Assembly: GCA_000961805.1 (NCBI GenBank)
Contig: LADV01000307.1
Location: forward strand, 1-11,658
Source of the DNA: Peptococcaceae bacterium BRH_c23
GTDB taxonomy: Bacteria > Bacillota_B > Desulfitobacteriia > Desulfitobacteriales > Desulfitobacteriaceae
Direction: 5' to 3'
DNA: 11,658 nt
How positions within the stretch are numbered: position 1 is the stretch's first letter; each line of letters starts with the position of its first letter. A program made the position numbers and the translations under genes. The notes under the pieces are model-generated. The model had not been told where the DNA came from and did no database searches. It worked only from the letters and a program-made list of their open reading frames with translations. Positions 6,877-11,658 of the stretch are shown here, piece after piece.

Positions 6877-7509
6877 ATGATGGCGAAGCTTCAAGTACTT
6901 GATCATCCTCTGATTCAACATAAACTGTCCCTTATTCGTGACGAGAAAACAGGTTCGAAGGAATTTAGAGAACTGGTAGAGGAAGTCGCGATGTTAATGG
7001 CCTATGAGGTTACCCGTGATTTCCCACTTCAGGAAATAGAGGTAAAGACACCTGTCTCAATCGCAAAAAGCAAAGTGCTGGCTGGTCGAAAAGTAGGATT
7101 GGTTCCAATCCTGCGTGCCGGGTTAGGGATGGTCGATGGAATGCTCCGTTTAATTCCTGCTGCAAAGGTTGGGCATGTCGGTCTTTATCGAGATCCTGAG
7201 ACTCTAATGCCTGTGGAATACTATTGCAAGTTACCACCTGACATCGCAGAACGCGATCTTATCGTGATTGATCCTATGTTGGCAACGGGTGGCTCAGCGG
7301 CTGCAGCAATCACGTTTTTAAAAGATCGTGGCGCAAAGAATATAAAATTAATGTGCCTGATCGCAGCTCCAGAAGGAATTCGTGCCGTGCAAAATGCCCA
7401 TGCAGATGTAGATATTTTTGTCGCAGCTGTGGATGAACGGTTGAATGACCATGGCTATATTGTTCCGGGTCTCGGGGATGCAGGGGACCGGCTATTTGGC
7501 ACGAAATGA
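6877..7509 (+). CDS. upp: Uracil phosphoribosyltransferase
   Basis: Upp salvages uracil: uracil + PRPP gives UMP + pyrophosphate. The 210 residues match the family length. [17 protein letters not shown] (73-89) is the characteristic UPRT segment, the PRPP loop [11 protein letters not shown] is at 131-141, and the uracil-binding [16 protein letters not shown] lies at 193-208. The ribosome-binding site AGGAGAG (6865-6871) overlaps the glyA stop codon, which suggests coupling. ATG codons at 6877 and 6880 are both possible; the second has the more usual spacing. The position of upp shortly before the ATP synthase operon is conserved in Firmicutes, although here two genes intervene. Confidence 0.98.
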   Translation: MMAKLQVLDHPLIQHKLSLIRDEKTGSKEFRELVEEVAMLMAYEVTRDFPLQEIEVKTPVSIAKSKVLAGRKVGLVPILRAGLGMVDGMLRLIPAAKVGHVGLYRDPETLMPVEYYCKLPPDIAERDLIVIDPMLATGGSAAAAITFLKDRGAKNIKLMCLIAAPEGIRAVQNAHADVDIFVAAVDERLNDHGYIVPGLGDAGDRLFGTK

Positions 7510-7973
7510 TGGCACAAGAAAAGCGACCTAGCTGGGATAGTTATTTTATGCAGATGGCCTTAGTGGTAGCTGGGCGCTCAACTTGCTTGCGCCGCCAAGT
7601 AGGGGCTGTCATGGTAAAGGATAAGCAAATTTTAAGTACAGGTTATAATGGGAGTCCTTCGGGACTCCAACATTGTGATGAAGTCGGTTGTTTACGGCAG
7701 AGCTTAGGCGTTCCTTCGGGGGAGCGCCATGAGATCTGCCGTGCTGTGCATGCCGAGCAAAATGCTTTGGTACAAGCAGCAAAGCATGGGGTCGCTATTA
7801 CTGGAGCAGATCTCTATACCACTCATCAGCCTTGCGTGCTGTGCACAAAATTATTAATTAATGCAGGGATAAAGCGAGTGATCTATACGCATTCTTATCC
7901 AGATCAGCTTGCAGTCAAAATGGCCGAAGAAGCAGGACTGAAATTGGTTCAATATGGGGAAGATATTCTATAG
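7506..7973 (+). CDS. comEB: dCMP deaminase (ComEB-type)
   Basis: This zinc-dependent cytidine/deoxycytidylate deaminase converts dCMP to dUMP, the precursor for thymidylate. In the 155 residues, the catalytic HAE is at 82-84 ([15 protein letters not shown]) and the PCxxC zinc motif at 109-113 ([10 protein letters not shown]), so H82, C110 and C113 bind zinc and E84 is the proton shuttle. [12 protein letters not shown] (46-57) is typical of dCMP rather than tRNA-adenosine deaminases. Its ATG overlaps the upp stop (ATGA, 7506-7509); a second ATG follows at 7509. No strong ribosome-binding site precedes it, so translation probably depends on coupling to upp. The name ComEB comes from the B. subtilis orthologue; a role in competence is not implied. 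Confidence 0.93.
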   Translation: MMAQEKRPSWDSYFMQMALVVAGRSTCLRRQVGAVMVKDKQILSTGYNGSPSGLQHCDEVGCLRQSLGVPSGERHEICRAVHAEQNALVQAAKHGVAITGADLYTTHQPCVLCTKLLINAGIKRVIYTHSYPDQLAVKMAEEAGLKLVQYGEDIL

Positions 7974-8072
7974 AGTAGTATGACGTTCTTTTCTACACAC
8001 ACTTTTTATACCACATGAGATAAGTTTTCTAGGAGTTCTACTCCATCTAAAGTCTTGTTGAACTTTCCTGAG

Positions 8073-8103
8073 GGCTAAGGCCGGCTAGTCAAGGCGTTTA
8101 GCC
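8073..8103 (+). other. Hairpin in the leader of wecB
   Basis: GGCTAAGGCC (8073-8082) pairs with GGCGTTTAGCC (8093-8103): 10 pairs including one G-T, with one bulged G at 8096 and a 10-nt loop. No T tract follows. It sits in the 170-bp gap between comEB and wecB, 40 nt before the wecB start. A smaller 5-bp hairpin lies at 8032-8044. No convincing promoter was seen in the gap. A regulatory role is possible but unsupported beyond pairing. Confidence 0.35.
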
Positions 8104-8143
8104 ATCGGATATTAGATTGACTTTAAGCGAAGGGAGCATAAGA

Positions 8144-9277
8144 GTGATTAAGCGGAAAAAAGTGATGGTTGTGTTTGGAACACGTCCCGAAGCCATAAAA
8201 ATGGCCCCAGTGATCCAGGCGCTTCGGCAGAAGGATAAAATTATCTGTCGGGTTATTGTGACTGCTCAGCACCGTGAGATGTTAGATCAGGTTCTTCAAT
8301 TATTTAAGATCGTCCCTGATTTTGATCTGGACCTCATGAGGCAGGGGCAAACATTAACAGAAATCACAACCCGAGCTCTTATTGGTCTTAAAGAGGTTTT
8401 TGAGCGGGAACTCCCAGATCTGGTGCTGGTACATGGAGACACAACCACTACTTTTGTGGCGGCCCTTGCTGCTTTTTATGCACAGATCCCAGTAGGTCAT
8501 GTTGAAGCCGGTCTACGGACAGGAAATAAGTATTCACCGTTTCCAGAGGAGATGAATCGAAAACTAGCAAGCGTTCTGGCAGATTACCATTTCGCCCCTA
8601 CAAAAACAGCAGAAAAAAATCTTCTACTCGAAGGAATAGCACCTGAAAAGGTCTTTGTAACCGGAAATACTGTTATTGACGCTTTGCTAGCGACTGTAAA
8701 ACCGAAGTACAATTTTCTTGACCCTACCATTGAAGTGCTGCTGAAACGGGAAAAAACTCGAATCATTCTCGTTACAACCCATCGCCGGGAAAATCTCGGT
8801 GAACCAATGCGTCAGATTTATCAGGCTTTGCGGAACACACTGGATTCATATCCGGATACACACGTGCTTTTTCCTGTCCATAAAAACCCCTTAGTGCGGA
8901 AAGTGGTCACTGAGGTATTGGGGTCTCATCCACGAGTCAATCTTGTAGAGCCGATGGATTATGAGCCCTTTGTAAACCTGATGGCACGATCGAACTTAAT
9001 TTTAACAGACTCGGGAGGAATTCAAGAAGAGGCCCCGTCGCTGGGTATCCCCGTACTTGTGGTCCGTGACACAACAGAACGACCTGAAGCAGTGGAAGCG
9101 GGGACGGTATCCCTCGTGGGTACGGAGTACGAAAGTGTCAATTTAGAGCTGAAGCGTCTTCTGAGTGACCAAGCAGCCTATCAGAGGATGGCAATGGCGA
9201 GTAATCCCTATGGCGACGGTTGTGCAGCAAGCCGAATTGCCAAAATTATTGGAGACCATGGAGGAGGGTGGACATAA
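8144..9277 (+). CDS. wecB: UDP-N-acetylglucosamine 2-epimerase (non-hydrolysing)
   Basis: The enzyme interconverts UDP-GlcNAc and UDP-ManNAc, supplying ManNAc units for teichoic-acid linkage or other surface polysaccharides; the gene is often called mnaA in Gram-positives. From GTG 8144 it is 377 residues with a GT-B fold. Motifs include FGTRPEAIKMAP (11-22), VHGDTTTT (96-103) with catalytic D100, HVEAGLRTGNKYSPFPEE (119-136) with E122 and E136, TTHRRENLG (211-219) with H213, and TDSGGIQEEAPSLG (288-301). GTG 8144 is chosen because AGGGAG (8131-8136) lies 7 nt upstream; a longer in-frame TTG start at 8117 has no ribosome-binding site and adds nine unconserved residues. An epimerase gene between upp and the atp operon is also known in other Firmicutes such as Listeria. 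Confidence 0.96.
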   Translation: MIKRKKVMVVFGTRPEAIKMAPVIQALRQKDKIICRVIVTAQHREMLDQVLQLFKIVPDFDLDLMRQGQTLTEITTRALIGLKEVFERELPDLVLVHGDTTTTFVAALAAFYAQIPVGHVEAGLRTGNKYSPFPEEMNRKLASVLADYHFAPTKTAEKNLLLEGIAPEKVFVTGNTVIDALLATVKPKYNFLDPTIEVLLKREKTRIILVTTHRRENLGEPMRQIYQALRNTLDSYPDTHVLFPVHKNPLVRKVVTEVLGSHPRVNLVEPMDYEPFVNLMARSNLILTDSGGIQEEAPSLGIPVLVVRDTTERPEAVEAGTVSLVGTEYESVNLELKRLLSDQAAYQRMAMASNPYGDGCAASRIAKIIGDHGGGWT

Positions 9278-9396
9278 AATTCTTCAATGCTGTAAAAAAA
9301 AGCACAAAGTATTACCAAAGTGTGCTAATATATAAAATATAGCGTGAATTGTAAAAATGTGTAACGCTTGGTTTACATATATAAGTTAGGATCGAA
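9278..9396 (+). promoter_or_regulatory. Intergenic region ahead of the ATP synthase operon
   Basis: This 119-bp AT-rich gap probably holds the atp operon promoter, but no clear -35/-10 pair stands out; TATAAA (9331-9336) and TATAAG (9380-9385) are the best -10-like strings, neither with a good -35. Two inverted repeats are visible. AGCACA/TGTGCT (9301-9306 with 9321-9326) follows an A8 tract. A second, imperfect dyad spans 9357-9378, with arms ATGTGTAAC and GTTTACAT around GCTTG: 8 pairs with one G-T and one bulge. The second dyad is shaped like a regulator-binding site. Confidence 0.35.
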
Positions 9397-9633
9397 GTGA
9401 ATATGGCTAAAAACCCAAAAACGTGGCAGAAAGCGGTTGCAGTGGGCTCAAATATATCAACGTCCCTGGCTGGTTTGGTACTTGGAGGATTTTTCCTAGG
9501 TCGTTATCTAGATACCCGCTGGGGGACTGAGCCGTGGTTAATGATCCTATTAATGTTGTTAGGACTTGGACTCGGAGGGAGCTACCTGGTTGTCATTTTA
9601 AAAAGGTTTGGAGCATCAGATGATAAAGAGTAG
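9397..9633 (+). CDS. atpZ: AtpZ/AtpI-like accessory protein of the F1Fo ATP synthase
   Basis: This small 78-residue membrane protein has two hydrophobic helices (about 16-37 and 47-68) joined by the motif FLGRYLDTRWGTEPW (33-47), the hallmark of the ATPase gene1/AtpZ family (Pfam ATPase_gene1). Members sit at the head of atp operons; with AtpI they have been linked to c-ring assembly and Mg2+ supply. The start is GTG 9397 with TTAGGA (9386-9391) 5 nt before it; an ATG two codons later (9403) is the alternative. It is the first gene of the operon and overlaps atpI by 14 bp, so the two are likely coupled. It could also be labelled atpI-like or AtpQ; family placement is firm, mechanism is not. 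Confidence 0.85.
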   Translation: MNMAKNPKTWQKAVAVGSNISTSLAGLVLGGFFLGRYLDTRWGTEPWLMILLMLLGLGLGGSYLVVILKRFGASDDKE

Positions 9634-9991
9634 CTTTATAGCATTATTTAGTGGTACCGCTAGCGTGTTGCTTGTGATAGCCGTAACAGGTCAGCAGTCT
9701 TTTCTAGGCAGCCTGCTGGGATATTGGGTTGGATTCGGCTATACTTTATGGTTTCATCATGAAACATTACGCATCTCAGACTTAGAAATCCGTATAGCAC
9801 TTAGGCGGATGCGCAGCAATCTAATCGCTCGCTTAGGGATGGTTACTCTGGTTGTTGTAGCCGTTGCTCGTTTTCAGAGGGACTGGCTTTTCAGCCTAGC
9901 AATAGGGATTGTTACAGGGGTGACAATATCCTTTATCATTGTGGCAATAAATAAAATTAATGAAGAAAGGGGTGATAAAAGAAGTGCATGA
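9620..9991 (+). CDS. atpI: ATP synthase subunit I
   Basis: This 123-residue membrane protein has four hydrophobic segments (about 4-22, 28-46, 72-90 and 92-112) and a basic stretch RIALRRMRSNLIAR (58-71) between the second and third. Sequence is poorly conserved in this family; the call rests on length, topology and its place between atpZ and atpB. AtpI is thought to help assemble the c-ring. ATG 9620 has GGAG (9610-9613) 6 nt upstream and is preferred over the in-frame TTG at 9608. The start lies inside the end of atpZ and the stop inside the start of atpB (overlap 8 bp). Confidence 0.82.
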   Translation: MIKSSFIALFSGTASVLLVIAVTGQQSFLGSLLGYWVGFGYTLWFHHETLRISDLEIRIALRRMRSNLIARLGMVTLVVVAVARFQRDWLFSLAIGIVTGVTISFIIVAINKINEERGDKRSA

Positions 9992-10724
9992 AACAGTTTT
10001 GTGGCATTTGGGTAGTATGACCTTTCATGGAAAAACTCTGATCATGACTTGGATTGCGATGGCCCTTGTAATTTTGTTCTGTTATCTGGGGGTTCGCAAT
10101 TTAACCAGTGGTAAACCTGGTAAAATGCAAAACGTCTTGGAATATATTGTAGATTTTGTTCGTAGCATTATATCTGACAATATGGACTATGAAAAGGGTC
10201 GTCCGTTGCTAAGCTATTTGGTGACGTTGTTCATGTTTGTTTTCTTTTCCAATATGCTTGGCCTTATTCCCAACTTCACGTTCGGTCTATTACACAATGT
10301 TCATTTTGCCCAGTTAGGTCATATTTTTGATAGTCCATCCATGATGTCGCCTACCGCAGATATCAACACTACAATGGCTTTAGCTTTGTTAACCATTTTC
10401 TTAGTTGTCTTTTTAGGTATTAAGACTAAAGGTGCAGGTTATTTCCATCACTTTTTGGAGCCACATCCAGTATTCGCGATCATTCATGCGATTGACTTAC
10501 TATCCAAGCCGATGACACTGGCCTTCCGTCTTTTCGGGAACATCTTTGCTGGTGAAATTCTACTTGGAGTTATACTAATGCTTCCTGGTATCTGGGTTCT
10601 GCCTGGGATTTTGCCAACCACAATTTGGCTGGCCTTTAGTATTTTCGTGGGAGCCATTCAATCTTATGTGTTTGTAGTACTGACTACAGCCTACGTATCG
10701 CAGGCTGTCACAGAATCCCATTAA
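9984..10724 (+). CDS. atpB: ATP synthase subunit a (Fo)
   Basis: Subunit a forms the ion half-channels against the c-ring. From GTG 9984 it is 246 residues. The essential arginine is R182 in MTLAFRLFGNIFAGEIL (177-193), the partner of the c-ring glutamate. The conserved SPTADINTTMALAL (122-135) and GAIQSYVFVVLTTAYV (223-238) segments are present with multiple hydrophobic helices. GTG 9984 is chosen because AAAGGGGTGAT (9966-9976) is a near-complete anti-16S match 7 nt upstream and the product then begins HETVLWHLGSMTFHGKTLIMTW-like, as in the family. An in-frame ATG at 9960 would place that ribosome-binding site inside the gene. The start overlaps the atpI stop (9989-9991), indicating coupling. 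Confidence 0.96.
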   Translation: MHETVLWHLGSMTFHGKTLIMTWIAMALVILFCYLGVRNLTSGKPGKMQNVLEYIVDFVRSIISDNMDYEKGRPLLSYLVTLFMFVFFSNMLGLIPNFTFGLLHNVHFAQLGHIFDSPSMMSPTADINTTMALALLTIFLVVFLGIKTKGAGYFHHFLEPHPVFAIIHAIDLLSKPMTLAFRLFGNIFAGEILLGVILMLPGIWVLPGILPTTIWLAFSIFVGAIQSYVFVVLTTAYVSQAVTESH

Positions 10725-10757
10725 GCACTGCGCTCCGAGTTAGATTTCAGTGATGCT

Positions 10758-11048
<291 letters not shown>

Positions 11049-11058
11049 GTTCGTGCGC

Positions 11059-11079
11059 TGGGCTTAGGAATAAGGCCCA
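11059..11079 (+). other. First hairpin between atpE and atpF
   Basis: TGGGCTTA (11059-11066) pairs with TAAGGCCCA (11071-11079), 8 bp with one bulged G, closing a GGAA tetraloop of the GNRA class. It begins 10 nt after the atpE stop and is followed by a stronger hairpin at 11086-11115. No T tract follows. Confidence 0.45.
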
Positions 11080-11085
11080 ACTTAA

Positions 11086-11115
11086 TTCAAGGGGGAACGA
11101 GAGTTCCCCCTTGAA
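11086..11115 (+). other. Strong GNRA-capped hairpin between atpE and atpF
   Basis: TTCAAGGGGGAAC (11086-11098) and GTTCCCCCTTGAA (11103-11115) form a perfect 13-bp stem closed by a GAGA (GNRA) tetraloop. It is followed by A residues (11116-11120), not T, so it should not terminate plus-strand transcription on its own. It would make a stable 3' end for an atpE-containing mRNA, protecting it from 3' exonucleases. This role is inferred from structure and position. Confidence 0.65.
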
Positions 11116-11159
11116 AAAAATCATCCCGACGTCAACAGACTCGAGAGGGGGGTAGACCA

Positions 11160-11657
11160 TTGGGTGGGAATCCTATTCAATTTGACTATACGGTAGTGGC
11201 TACGGTCTTATCTTTCCTGTTGCTCGTTTATTTCCTTAGTAAATTAGCATGGAAACCGCTGATGAAAATGATGGAAGAACGGCGGACAAACATTGAAAAC
11301 ATGCTTGCTTCGGCAGAAAATGAACGTCAACAGGCTGAGAAAATAAAACGCGAGTATCAAGAAGAAATGCGTAAGGCTCGCCAGGAAGCTCAGGAAGTGA
11401 TCGCTAAGGCAACAAAAGTTAGCGAAGACCGTGCGAAAGAAATTTTAACTGCTTCTCATGTAGAAGCTGAAAAGATCAAGAAATCTGCCCTTGTGGATAT
11501 TGAACGCGAACGTGATCGGGCGATCTCTGAGGTTAAAGCTCAAGTCGCCGATATGTCAGTCTTAGTTGCTGAGAAAATCATTCGTCAGAAGCTTGACATG
11601 AAGGGTCAAGGAGAGCTCATTGAACAATTCATTCAAGAAGTAGGGGAAATGCAATGA
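11160..11657 (+). CDS. atpF: ATP synthase subunit b
   Basis: Subunit b is the peripheral stalk linking Fo to F1. The 165 residues have one N-terminal membrane helix (about 11-31, VVATVLSFLLLVYFLSKLAW) followed by a long charged helical region from about 35 to 145, rich in Glu, Lys, Ala and Arg, as expected for the dimeric coiled coil, and a C-terminal segment (about 146-165) that binds delta. The start codon is TTG 11160, supported by a G-rich ribosome-binding site (GAGAGGGGGG, 11143-11152) 7 nt upstream; no in-frame ATG or GTG precedes the membrane helix. The stop overlaps the next start as ATGA, predicting coupling to atpH. Confidence 0.95.
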   Translation: MGGNPIQFDYTVVATVLSFLLLVYFLSKLAWKPLMKMMEERRTNIENMLASAENERQQAEKIKREYQEEMRKARQEAQEVIAKATKVSEDRAKEILTASHVEAEKIKKSALVDIERERDRAISEVKAQVADMSVLVAEKIIRQKLDMKGQGELIEQFIQEVGEMQ

Positions 11658-11658
11658 T
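11654..11658 (+). CDS. atpH: Start of the next ATP synthase gene (delta subunit, atpH), cut by the window end
   Basis: ATG at 11654-11656 overlaps the atpF stop (TGA 11655-11657) in the ATGA arrangement; only five bases are present. Identity as atpH is inferred solely from the conserved atp gene order, in which delta follows b. Confidence 0.4.

Noticed and set aside
8144..9277. wecB as a recently transferred gene.
   Set aside because: Codon use and base composition look like the neighbours by eye, and the same placement beside upp and the atp operon is known in other Firmicutes.
11086..11121. The strong hairpin after atpE as an intrinsic terminator.
   Set aside because: It is followed by an A tract rather than a T tract on the plus strand, and atpF and the rest of the operon continue downstream.

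Overview
The window looks like chromosomal core sequence from a low-to-mid GC Gram-positive bacterium, most likely in the Clostridia. Protein character and gene order suggest a Desulfosporosinus/Desulfitobacterium-like member of the Peptococcaceae. That placement is inferred from remembered family sequences and synteny and was not tested by a search. All genes lie on the plus strand. The order prfA, prmC, tsaC(ywlC), mntP(ywlD), ywlE, rpiB(ywlF), ywlG, glyA, upp, (comEB, wecB), atp operon is the conserved Firmicutes arrangement also seen in Bacillus subtilis.

Layout. Positions 1-205 hold an intrinsic terminator for an upstream gene outside the window, an array of degenerate 7-bp repeats, and an extended -10 promoter for prfA. 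Positions 206-3294 encode translation and tRNA-modification functions: release factor 1, the methyltransferase that modifies its GGQ glutamine, and the Sua5-type enzyme for t6A synthesis. Positions 3357-5588 hold a Mn2+ exporter, a probable protein-arginine phosphatase, ribose-5-phosphate isomerase B and the uncharacterised YwlG. Positions 5610-7973 hold one-carbon and pyrimidine enzymes: serine hydroxymethyltransferase, uracil phosphoribosyltransferase and dCMP deaminase. SHMT makes the methylene-THF used by thymidylate synthase, and dCMP deaminase makes the dUMP, so the three form a sensible nucleotide-supply group. Positions 8144-9277 encode UDP-GlcNAc 2-epimerase for cell-surface glycans. 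From 9397 to the end is the F1Fo ATP synthase operon in standard order (atpZ, atpI, atpB, atpE, atpF, first bases of atpH). The c-subunit residues look proton-type rather than sodium-type.

I see no phage, defence, CRISPR or biosynthetic system. The less ordinary material is between the genes: (i) two arrays of a degenerate GA-initial heptamer, one supplying the prfA -10 element and one sitting exactly at the 5' end of prmC, where it may add a repeat-encoded N-terminus; (ii) an mntP leader that can fold in two mutually exclusive ways, one hiding and one exposing the Shine-Dalgarno sequence; (iii) hairpins flanking atpE on both sides, one carrying a consensus TTGACA in its loop and one a perfect 13-bp stem capped by a GNRA loop. 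Several starts were moved from the longest open frame to internal starts with better ribosome-binding sites (prmC, tsaC, mntP, wecB, atpI, atpB). Every intergenic gap is under 300 bp.
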